DNA of 64,000 bases from Anaeromyces robustus (taxonomy: Eukaryota; Neocallimastigomycota; Neocallimastigomycetes; Neocallimastigales; Neocallimastigaceae). A program made the position numbers and the translations under genes. The notes under the pieces are model-generated. The model was given only the letters and a program-made list of their open reading frames with translations. It ran no database searches and was not told where the DNA came from. Within the stretch, counting starts at the first letter, position 1. Every line of letters begins with the position of its first letter. The DNA is taken from NCBI GenBank assembly GCA_002104895.1, contig MCFG01000216.1, positions 53,115 to 117,114 of the forward strand, in the 5' to 3' direction. Shown here one piece after another: positions 49,171 to 60,200 of this stretch.

Positions 49171-50539
49171 TATTTATTTATAATAATTAAATATTAAAAT
49201 GTTTTAATATATACGATAATTTAACTTATAACTATACTTTTAAAATATTTTTGATACTTTTTTCGACCTTATATACACATTAAAAATAAACTTTTGAAAT
49301 ATTTTGATTCAAATAATTTTTTTAAAAAAAAAAAAAAGAATTTTTTTTAAAAAAAAAAATCAAGAATTACTTCACCACAAAAATTTTTTTTGATATTATA
49401 TATATATATAATATTTAATAATTTAATATAATGCTTATATTAAATGATATAAATATATAAATATATATATTATTATATAATCAATAATAAATAGAAAAAT
49501 GGTGACATTTTTTAGGATACAATAATTACAGTTACACATCAAAAAATTATTAATATGAAATGACTACACCACAATTTTTTTTTTTAAATCATCTTGAAAA
49601 AAATATATATATATATACATAATAATTATTACTAAAAACATAAAAATTAAATTTTATTAATGGAGTTGTATCACATATGAAAAAAATAAATATTTCTGTA
49701 TAATTTCTTGATATTTTGTTATTAAATTTTATTTCTTTATTTTTAATGTAATTTTTTTTTTTTTTTTACTTAGAAAAAAAAACTTTTTTATTTTATCTTG
49801 TTTTTACAGTAATATTAATACAAATTTTATCTTATTATTTCTATTAATATTCCTTTTATAATTATGTTTCTTTTTTTTTTTTTTTTCTTATAAAAGCTTA
49901 TATATATATATATTAGACTAAAGAAAGAGAATACACTTTCATATGTTGAAACCAAAGGTATCAACCACTACGCCAAAGTTCCACTTATAGTTTATATATA
50001 TATATAATATTTTTTTTTTTTTTTTTAGACTAAGAATATATATAATACTAATGTTTAATCTTTAATCAAAATTAATGTAAATTATTTACCTTAATAATTT
50101 TGATATAAATCTAAGGTATATATTCTCAAAATTATTAAGGAAAGAAAAAAATTTTTTTTATTTAATTTTTAAAGTTTTATTTTAATTTTATTATTTATTT
50201 ATTTTTTTATTTATTTATTTATTTTTTTATTTTTTTATTTTTTTATTTATTTAATTTTATTATTATTATTATTATTATTTTAAGGAATTTTTTTACACAT
50301 TAAAAATTATAAAAGTATTTAATAACTGTTTTTTTTTATTTAAATTTTTTTAAGTAATTTAATTATTGTTTATAATTATTATGTTTTTATTTATGTATTA
50401 TATATTTAATTTTTTTTTTTTTTTTACATTTAATAGATAATTTTTATTATGATTATTATGATTATTGGTATTAATAATTATTTACATACATATATATATA
50501 TATTTATGAATTTTTTTTTTTTGTACTATTTAATTTTTT
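49171..50539. other. Intergenic DNA between the two REI1-type genes
   Basis: AT-rich, with a tRNA-like fragment at about 49,925-49,982 (minus strand), listed separately. T-rich runs precede the 3' end of copy B. No other gene was seen. Confidence 0.6.
49925..49982 (-). other. tRNA-like fragment (possible SINE head)
   Basis: On the minus strand, ggaactttggcgtagtggtt contains a good pol III box A (tggcgtagtgg) and is followed by gataccttt and a ctttggtttc...gaaag hairpin. No box B or closing acceptor strand is present, so it is not an intact tRNA. The opening ggaactt is shared with the tRNA-like head at 24,303. Confidence 0.4.
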
Positions 50540-51820
50540 CTACATTAAGAAAGTATTCTTAAAGAAACCATTACGACCCCATGAATAATAAAAGTCATTG
50601 GTTTTAACACCCATGGTTTGCTTTTTCTTTGAATAATTCTTTAATTCTTGTCTTGCATTTTTCATTTTTTCTAAACGTTCTTTTTCAATCGTCATACCAC
50701 TACTACCAATTTCATAATATCCTAAAGCTTTATATTTTTCTGATAAGGTCATTAATGCCATACAGTTTGAATGATCACGTTCATGAAGATTTTGATTATA
50801 ATATCTTTTATAATTTCTATGTCCTACATGAGCTCCACTTGGTAATACAAGTTCTGTACCTGCAGAAGTAACAGTTAAAGCTTGATTATTAGTATTATCT
50901 TCATTATTATTTTCATTATTATTATTTCCATTTTCATTTTCATTATCATCATCATCTAATATACTACTAAAATCATAAAAATTAGAAATTTCTAAATCTG
51001 GACCTTCTTCATAACTTATTTTGGTATGTCCTTTATCTAACATATGTTTTCTAACTCCTTCTAAACTATGGAACATTCTTTCACAATAAATACATGTATT
51101 ACCAATAGAAATTTTTTCACCTAAATATTTTATTAAACCATTTAAATCGGATAAATATTCAATATCAGGAATAAAGAAAGAATGATCTACTGTCATATGA
51201 TCCATTTTTCTAATGAATAAAAATAATATTTTTTTAAAAAAAAAAAATTAATAATATAAAAATTATAAAATATTAGTATTATTCAATTAATTAAATATTA
51301 TATATTATATAATATATATTATATATTATATATTATATATTATATAATACATACTCTTCAAAAGTTTGACCTTTGAAATTACAGAATAAACATTCAGTTT
51401 CTTCTATTTTTCTAGATAATTTTATTTTTTCATCAAGAACTTTTTGGAATTCTTCTTCAGTTTTAGCTTCGGCAAATCTTTTTCTCCAATTAATTTTTGG
51501 TCCTTTAGTATTATTTTCATCATCTTCAGAAAAATCAGAACTATCATCATCATTTTCTTTTTCTTTTTTCATTAGTTTCTTCTTTTCAAAGTTTGCTACA
51601 TTTTCTATGTGCTTTTTTGAAACTTCATGATTTTTAAAAGCATTTTCACTATTAAATGTTTTTCTATATTAAAATAAAAAAAAAAAATAAATAAAATAAA
51701 ATGAATATAATAATAATAAATATTAATAAGATATTTCATTAAAAATATGATTTATTATTATTAAATATATATAAAGCATAAAATAAAATAATATATCTCA
51801 AATTTATTTAATATCTCGTT

Positions 51821-51858
<38 letters not shown>

Positions 51859-52553
51859 TTATTTTATTTTATTTTATCATAATTATATTTATTATATATA
51901 TATAATTTATTGATTTTAATATATATTATTCTATTTTTACTATTATACTATTGAATATTATTAGTATTACTATTAATTACTAAAATATTTAATACTATTA
52001 TATATAATTATTAATATTGATACAATTATTTAATTTTTATATATCCAATTATTATTATTTTTAATAATTCTTTTTTATTTATCACATTATCTTTTAAAAT
52101 TTACATATAAAATTTTAAAATGAACACTTACTTGCAGACTTCACAGTTCCAAGATTTTTCTCGATTTAAATTTTCAGTTTCTTTAAATTGTTTATCTATA
52201 ATTATTATTATTATTTTTAAAACAATGTTATTATTTTATATAATATTCATTCAAAGTCAATTAAAATAATATTTAAATTAATATATTTTTTTTTTTAAAA
52301 AAAAAATTATATTTATTATTTTTATTTTTCTTTTCATTTTATTTTTTTTTTAATTTTTTTATTATTAAAAATATTTACTTATTATTTCAATATATTCATC
52401 ATTAGTTAATGGTGGAAGTTCAGCAATTTTTCTTTTTAAATTATATTTATGCCATTCTTGTTTATAATGCTCTCTTTGAGTTTCAGTATTTTCAAACATG
52501 ACTTTACATGTTGAGCATGTATATGAAGCATTACTTGGTTGTGTTGATGTCAT
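50540..52553 (-). CDS. REI1: REI1/ZNF622-type pre-60S ribosome biogenesis factor, copy B
   Basis: Four exons on the minus strand: 52,379-52,553, 52,132-52,195, 51,355-51,663 and 50,540-51,209. They give 405 residues, and all junctions are GT...AG in the same phases as in copy A. Finger 1 is YTCSTCKVMF...REHYKQEWH with YNLKRKIAELPPLT, nearer the family consensus than copy A. Finger 2 is CEVCKKTF...NHEVSKKH. After an acidic linker come INWRKRF, CLFCNFKGQTFEE, MDHMTVDHSFFIPD and CIYCERMFHSLEGV. Exon 4 differs from copy A by about two residues plus the last four. Exons 1-3 differ at roughly a third of positions. Role by family: recycling of export factors from cytoplasmic pre-60S particles. No frame breaks, so both copies look functional. 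Confidence 0.9.
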
Positions 52554-53142
52554 TTTATTTTATTTTATATTATTTTTAATTTACTATTCAATAATAGAAT
52601 GAATTAAACTATTGTTTTTTTTTTTTTGTATGAATGTTTGTTTGTTTTGTTTTGTTGTTTTGTTTTTTTAATTATATATATAAATTTATAATGGTATATT
52701 AATATTATTTATTATAGAATAATAGTTAAAATATTTTTTTTTTTTTTGTTTCGTACTTTTTAGCCTTTTTATAAAAAAAAAATTAAGCTAACATTTAATA
52801 ATAAAAATAGTTTAGTTTCAACTATTATATAGCACAAACTTCTTTTTTATGAATTGTGTATGTTATCACTAATAATTATTAATTAGTAAATTTACTAAAC
52901 CACAAAATATAAAATAAATAAATAAATTAAATTAATATATTATAATTAATTATTTATAATATATGTATATATATAAATAATTTTATTGATTAATATATTA
53001 TTATTATTATTCATATTTTTATAGACAATTATTATTAAAATTTATTTTATTATGTACATTGAATTAATGTAATATATTATAATACTAATTATTAATTAAT
53101 AACATTATTTATAAAAAATATACACTAAGAAAACTTAACAGA

Positions 53143-53204
53143 ATAAATCTTTTATCAGAAATATAATATAATAATTTATACTATATTTCTGATAAAAGAT
53201 TTAT
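53143..53204. repeat. Perfect 23-bp inverted repeat
   Basis: The arms are 53,143-53,165 (ataaatcttttatcagaaat and three more) and 53,182-53,204, with a 16-nt loop. A second, wider inverted pair, aaagttaga near 53,228 and tctaacttt near 53,336, lies just downstream. It could be a small foldback element or a transcript hairpin. Confidence 0.85.
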
Positions 53205-53702
53205 CTTTATATGGATTCTATATATAAAGTTAGATATTTTAAAAGTATAAACAAGAATAAATTAATACAGAAATATACATTTAATAGTCAAACTTTGTAT
53301 TGGAGATAAATATAAAAATGCATATAACTATATCGTCTAACTTTAATTTCCAATTTTTAATTTATAATAAACAATTATGGTATTTTGATATAAATTAATA
53401 CGGATTATTTTTTATATTACTATTAGATAAAATGGAATAATTAATTATTAATATTGTAATTTATATTAATTAGTAACTAATATATGTATTTTATTTAAAT
53501 AATATAATCATTTTATTTTATTATTAATATTATAATTCTATAAGTTATGTTTATTAATAATTATTTATTATTATTATTATTATTTATTATTATTATTATT
53601 ATTATTTATTAATTATAATAATATAATCATTTTATTTTATTATTAATATTTTAATTCTATAGTTATTATTTATTAATTATTATTAATTATTTATTATTAT
53701 TC

Positions 53703-53739
<37 letters not shown>

Positions 53740-53740
53740 A

Positions 53741-53801
<61 letters not shown>

Positions 53802-54589
53802 TATTAATTATTATTATTAATTATTAATTATTATTATTTTAATTATTTACTAATAATTATTATTATTTATTAATTATTAATTATTATTATTATGGTTTAT
53901 TATTATTATTACTAAGTAGTAATTTTAAATATTCAAGAATGTCCAAGATAAATTTATTTACTAATATTATTAAATATACATATATAATATTATTTTTTAT
54001 AACAATATTATTTTGTTTTTTCTTATTTTTCTCTTTTTGATAAATAATGTTTTTATTATATTAATATATGTTTTATTTACTTATTTTAGAATTAATATAT
54101 TTCTTATTATTAGTAAATAATTATTATATAAATCATTTCAAATAATATTCATATATATGGTTTTGATATTGATATTAATTATTATTAATGTATTAGAAAT
54201 CATATTTTTGATTTTATATATATTATATTTTGAATGATAATATTATTTAACAATACAAAATTAATACCAAAAAAGTATAGTTTGTATAATATTTTATATT
54301 TTATTACAATTATTATCTTTTTATTGAATAATATACATATATATATATATATATTTAATAATAATATTTTTTGGTATTGATATTAAATTATGTGAATGCC
54401 CAATATTCATTGAAAAATATTATTCGTTTGTTTAAATATTTTAAATTATTTTATTTAAGATATAGCTTATTTAAAATTAATAAATCAATTATATAATCTT
54501 TACATTGAAGAAAAATCTTTTTTTTTTTTTTTGTTTTATTCATAAATCAGTTTAATAAAAAATAAAAAAATAATAAATTATATTTCCTT

Positions 54590-55060
54590 TAATAATGGCC
54601 TATAATATTTAACGGCTTGTTATTATTTTAAAATTAACTTATATATATAATGAATAATTTACTATATATAACTAGTTTCTTACCTCAACTTGTATTCAAG
54701 TTTATATTTATCGAAGAGGATGAATATTCGTTGGATAAATGTAAACTTGATTATACCAAAAGTATCAAAATTGATAATCCAATAAAATAGATCCAATGCA
54801 ACCAACAGAGATTAGAACTTCTATATGGAGGATCGATGATATATTGCAATATTATCTGTCTTAATTAAAAACTTATTATATAGTTTAATTCTTTAACATG
54901 ATTTTTGAATTATATAACTACATCGAAATCTATACACTAAGTCTATTAGTATATTGATTTTGAGGCAGTTACTTTTGGAACTTGTGGAGCTACTCTATCA
55001 TTATTATAGAAATTTATTAAGATACCTTATAATATTAATATAGATTCCTTTCTTCTGTTT
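54590..55060. other. Island of more balanced composition, origin unknown
   Basis: Words such as ttacctcaacttgtattcaa, gcaaccaacagagattagaa and ggaacttgtggagctactct stand out from the surrounding TA-rich DNA. No open frame, tRNA or terminal repeats were recognised. It may be a decayed mobile element fragment or the far flank of the LTR element that starts near 55,378. Confidence 0.35.
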
Positions 55061-55377
55061 TTTTTTAAGATCTAGATTTTAAGACTAATATACTCTTTTG
55101 AACTATAATAATCAATTTTTAGTTATTTTTTTTATTTTTTTTTATGTTTTTAGCATTAATTTATTTATTTATTTATTGTATTAATTATTTTTTTTCATTT
55201 CTTTTCAAATTAATTACTTTTTTTTCTTCAATATAATATCTAAAAAAAAATTATTATTAAATATATTAGAAATATTTAATAAATTATAAATAGTTTTAAA
55301 AATATATTAAAAATCTTTATTAATAAATTTATTATTAATACCTAATATTAACAGTCAGTTAATTGGGTTTAATATTA

Positions 55378-56450
55378 TGTCAACTTTATTAATATATTTT
55401 TATGATAAAGAGTTACAAATATCTAAATTTTATAAATTACATGCTTTTATATTCATACAATGTGGCTCATACATTAAATCTAATACAATACATTTTAATA
55501 CATTTAACACATATTTCACATATTCTAACACTCCCCCCTAAACCTAATTATTCTGTAAGAGATAATTTGGTTTACTGGTGAATATGTGTACTAAATACTA
55601 TTTTATATTATATACTAATATTTTATATACTATAAATCTATTTTCATTAATTGTAATTATATACACTTATGTATATACTAGCTTAATTTATTTTAATAAA
55701 CTATATTATTACCCTATGATATTTTTGTGGCGAAATATCCTAAAACCATATTTATTTATGGGTAAATAAACTATATTTAAATTATTTATGGATTGGTTAC
55801 TTATTTGTACCATCCTATATTATATTTTGGCAACCTCACTGGGATTCACGCCTTATAATCTTGACAACTCATGGTTTACCTCTTTGGTTTTACGTACTCT
55901 TGACAACTCATGGATTAACTCACTGGTTTTTACGTCCTAACATATTTAATTTTAAATTTTATTATTTTTGTAGAAAAATAACCTTTATATATATAAAAAT
56001 AGCCTTTAATATTCAAAAGTTATATTTATTTATCAATTAATGATTTAATTTCCTATTTATTAAGAGTCTCAAATTTATTTGTTTACACGTGTTTCTTCCA
56101 AACCTTTAACGCGTAATTTAAGCCTTATATTCTTAATTATTTTATTTTAGTATTATACTTTTATTTAGTTTCTTTAGGGGGTTTTATTTTATAATAATAT
56201 TAAATATTTGACGCGATTTTCCATTTTTAAAATTTTAGATCACTCATCTTCAATGTAGATCAAGATTAATTCTCTATAAAGCTAACATAATGGCAACTCA
56301 TCATAATTTAAATTTTACAATAACCACAGTCCTTAGATCATTTCCATGTTGACATAATATTCTTTGTCCGGCACGAAATTCTATCTTCAAAGAATTTCTT
56401 TTAGAGTCGATGAGACTCTTAATCTGTTATAAATAGTTTTATTAATATAT
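55378..56450 (-). mobile_element. Non-autonomous LTR element with Copia-type primer site; right LTR interrupted
   Basis: Minus-strand orientation. A left LTR-like end (about 55,378-55,530, TGT...TAACA on the plus strand) is followed by a polypurine tract, ggtttaggggggag on the minus strand (55,531-55,544). About 0.9 kb of non-coding interior follows, then a primer site at 56,410-56,424 identical to that of the 23-28 kb Copia element. A right LTR begins tgttataaatag at 56,425. That LTR is interrupted at 56,450 by the chromovirus and resumes at 63,448 (ttaagtttatttattattaa, then ggtaattac, as in the Copia LTR). The interior has three repeats of a unit of about 40 bp with ttgacaactcatgg (55,830-55,940). 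It has no coding capacity. The left boundary and full LTR length are uncertain. Confidence 0.6.
56410..56424 (-). promoter_or_regulatory. Primer binding site matching tRNA-Lys(CUU), second element
   Basis: gattaagagtctcat on the minus strand abuts the LTR that begins at 56,425. It is identical over 15 nt to the site at 28,165-28,179, while the surrounding leader sequence differs. This supports a shared half-tRNA primer. Confidence 0.75.
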
Positions 56451-56886
56451 TGTAAAGATATGTGTCTTTAACAATAAAAATATTTTTAAACAAAACACTT
56501 AACCCTTTAAAAAAATAAAATAAAATTTGAACTCTTTATTAATTATAAATTTATTATTAAAAACACATGATTTTAACTTAACAAGTTAGTGTTAAAATAA
56601 TAATTTATTTTATTAATAAAAACTCGAATTATTAAAAATTTTTTAGAGGAAAATTCACTCGTATTTATAGAAAAAATTTGAAAATATTTTTAAAAAATTT
56701 TTTTTTTTTTTTAATGACCAAAATTTAACCAATCAGAATAATTTTGCTTGGTAAAATTTATGGCTAAAATAAAAATAATAAAAATATGAATTTTTGGAAT
56801 TGAGAGGTTTCGAACTCGAGAAGTTCGAACCATAGTCTTAGTTACTAACCACTAAGACAGGTTACTCATTTTTACGATTCGTTACA
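56451..56886 (-). repeat. Chromovirus 3' LTR
   Basis: 436 bp, tgtaaagata...cgattcgttaca on the plus strand. Contains TATAAATA on the minus strand and two hairpins near its right end (see the tRNA-like finding). Confidence 0.93.
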
Positions 56887-57251
56887 TGGTCCTCCTCCAG
56901 GATTCGGATACCAGACGAATCTAGAATTAAACTAAAAAATGTAAACTAATCTAAGAGTGAAATTTTCCATTTAATCATTACATTTTAAAAAAAAAATTAC
57001 ATGTATTATTTTTTAATTACATTAATAAAATTAACTATATAAAATATAAGATAAAATTTATTTATTTATTATTTTAATTTTGATATTAATAAAATATATT
57101 GATAAAAATAAAATATAAATTTAATATTAATAAAATATTGATAAGAATAAAATATATTGATATAATTTTTTAATATTAATAAAAAGTTGATATTAATAAA
57201 GTAGTAATAATAAAATTAATATTGATAAAGTAAAGAAAATATTTTTGTGAT

Positions 57252-60200
57252 TTATTTTTTATTTTTTGTTTTAAAGGCTTTGAGTAAATCAGGGCAGTTC
57301 AAGTTTGATTCCGGTTCCCAGGAGGCTTCTGAAAGGGGATAGCCTTTCCATTTAACAAGGTATTGGGTCTTTTTATAATGCTTTCTTTTGTCTAGGATTT
57401 CTTCGACTTCATACTCTTCTTGATCGTTTACTGTTATCGGCGGTGGAGGTGGTTGATTTCTACCAAAGTTATCTTCAAAGTAGGGTTCCAGACTTGAGAC
57501 ATGGACAACTGGGTGTATTCTCATAGATGGTGGTAACTCTAATTTGTATGAGAGGTCCGAAATCTTTTGTATTACCTTGTACGGACCGAGCTTCCTTGGT
57601 TTTAATTTCTTGTTGCCTTTGTGTAGAACTAATGAACTATCAAGCCACACTTTGTCATTAACTTTGAATTCTGGTGGCTTGCTTCTATACTTATCGGCGT
57701 ACTTCTTTTGAGTGTCGACAGCTTGTTTGAGGTTTTCTTTTAAGTCGTTCAATAGTTGGTTAAAATTTCTTGTAAATTCTTCAGCTCTGGGAACATTAAT
57801 TTGGTTGGGAATAGCAGGGGAGTGTTTTGGATGGAAGCCGTAATTTAAGAAAAAAGGTGATTGTTTTGCCGATTCTTGCACAGCATTATTGTAACTAAAT
57901 TCTGCTAATTTTAAATATTTCTTCCAGTCAGTCCCTTTAAAGTTTGAAAAACACCTAAGATATTGTTCTATAACGGAGTTCACTCTCTCCGTCTGTCCAT
58001 TTGTCTGGTGATGAAAGGGAGAAGAGAGCTTAAGGGAGACATTGAAAGAGTCACAAATAGCATGCCAAAATTTGGAGGTAAACTGAGTTCCTCTATCAGA
58101 GATGATTTCATCAGGAAAGCCATGAAGACAAAAGATATTATCAATGAAAGCAGAAGCAGTGTCTTCAGCAGAAGGGATACCATTGAAAGCGATAAAATGA
58201 CCAAGTTTAGTAAGTCTGTCGATAACAACAAGAATACACGAAAAACCTGAAGAAGGTGGAAGATCAGTAATGAAATCCATGGAAATAGAAGACCATGGAC
58301 GGTTAGCAATTTCAAGCGGTTGGAGAAAACCATAAGGTTTGTGACGACAAGTTTTAGAACGACAACAAGTATCACACGATCGAACATACGAAGCAACGTC
58401 AGAGGAAAGAGAAGGCCACCAGAAGTCGCGAGAGATAAGAGAAAGAGTTTTCTTAAAACCAAAGTGGCCTGCAGAAGGGGAGTCGTGGCAAATTTTAAGG
58501 ACTGAAGTGCGACATTTGGAGGGAACATAAATTTTATTATTGAAAAGAAGGAAACTATTACTAAGAGAAAATTTATCAATCTGTGGATATGGAATAGGAG
58601 GTTTCTTACAAGCTAGATAATCACAGATTTTATTATAAAATTCATCGTGTTTATACTCGGAGAGAAAAGAATCGTTAAGGGAAGAAATAGAGGTTACTAA
58701 AGCACAAAAATTTTCTGGACGAAGAACATTAAAAGGGATGTCTGAAGAGGCATCAGCATTAATTGCATAGTCAGGACGACGAGAAAGAGCATCAGGTTTT
58801 CCATTGGAAGAACCAGAACGATAAACAATAACAAAGTTAAATTCGGAGAGGAAAAGAGCCCAGCGGACGAGACGTTGAGACATTTTTTCGGGCTTCTTTT
58901 GATAGAGTAAGTTACGGTGATCAGAGAATATTTTGAAGGGTGTATCAGTGCCTTTTAAGAGATGACGCCAATTTTCTAAAGCAGCGACAATGGCTAATAA
59001 TTCTTTATCGTAGATTGGGTAGTTACGTTCAGGACCAGTGAGTGAACGAGAGAAAAAGGCTACAGGATGAACCATGTTATCACGAGGAGAGACTTGAGAG
59101 AGAATAGCACCGATAGCATAATTGCTGGAATCGGTTTCAACTTGGAATGGAATATTGCGGTCAGGGAAAATTAAAACAGGAGCAGTAATAAATTTAGACT
59201 TAAGAGTGTCGAAAGCAGATTGGGCTTCAGGAGACCATAAAAATTTAGTATTTTTCTTGAGTAATTTGTGAAGGGGGTGTGCTATATCAGCGAAACCAGG
59301 AATAAATCGACGGTAGTAGTTTGCAAGACCGATGAAAGATTGTACCTCTTTGACATTAGTAGGAATTGGCCAGTTAAAAATTGAAGAAACTTTATTGGGA
59401 TCCATATGAATACCTTCAGCTGATATTCTATGTCCAAGGAAATCAATAAATGGGACAAAGAATTCACATTTCTCGAGCTTAGCATATAATCCAGCGGATC
59501 TAAGTAGTTTTAAAACGGTAGTGACATGAAGAATATGAGATTTGTAATCTGGGGAGAAAATAATAATATCATCAATATAGGCGTAAGCATATTTACCAAG
59601 TACTTCTTCTAAGACATCGTTAATGAAGTGTTGGAATACGGCTGGTGCATTTTTTAAACCGAAAGGCATTACCAAATATTCGAAGTGACCAAACTTGCAG
59701 GTGAAAGCAGTTTTATATTCATCACCGCTTTTTATTCTGACGAGGTTATAGGCAGATCGTAAATCAAGCTTGGAGAAGATTTTTCCTTTGCCAAGATGCT
59801 CAAGCATATCCTGAATCAGAGGAAGAGGATAGGAATCACGAATAGTAATAAGATTTAACTGTCTATAGTCAACGCACATACGGAGTTTTCCATTTTTCTT
59901 AGGTACAAAAAGAACTGGAGCACCTGCAGGAGACTTAGATTTTCTTATAAATCCTTTGCGGAGGTTTTCACTAATGTATTCTTCAAGAGCATTTGATTCT
60001 TCATCTGTTAGAGGATAGATTGGCCCGTAAAATAGCTTTGAGTTTTCTTTTAATTTGATTTCGCAGTCATAGGGACGATGAGGAGGAAGCTTGTCTGCAG
60101 CAGTTTCGCTAAAAACGTCTTTATAAGGTATAAGTTCTTTAGGAAGGAAAACAAAATCATCATCGGAGTTTACAAATTCATCAAAACTTGATGCTACTTT

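Larger units (their letters stand above)
52554..55377. other. Intergenic DNA with TAT microsatellites and a GC-enriched island
   Basis: Contains a perfect 23-bp inverted repeat at 53,143-53,204, a TAT/TTA-repeat region at about 53,560-53,900 and a block of more balanced composition at 54,590-55,060. No gene was seen. The stretch leads into a non-autonomous LTR element. Confidence 0.6.

Noticed and set aside
56800-56886. Functional tRNA in the chromovirus LTR
   Set aside because: There are strong hairpins and box B-like words but no acceptor stem. The same sequence is in both LTRs.
57963-58579. Frames overlapping the chromovirus integrase region
   Set aside because: They are shadows of the Gag-Pol frame with no recognisable domains.
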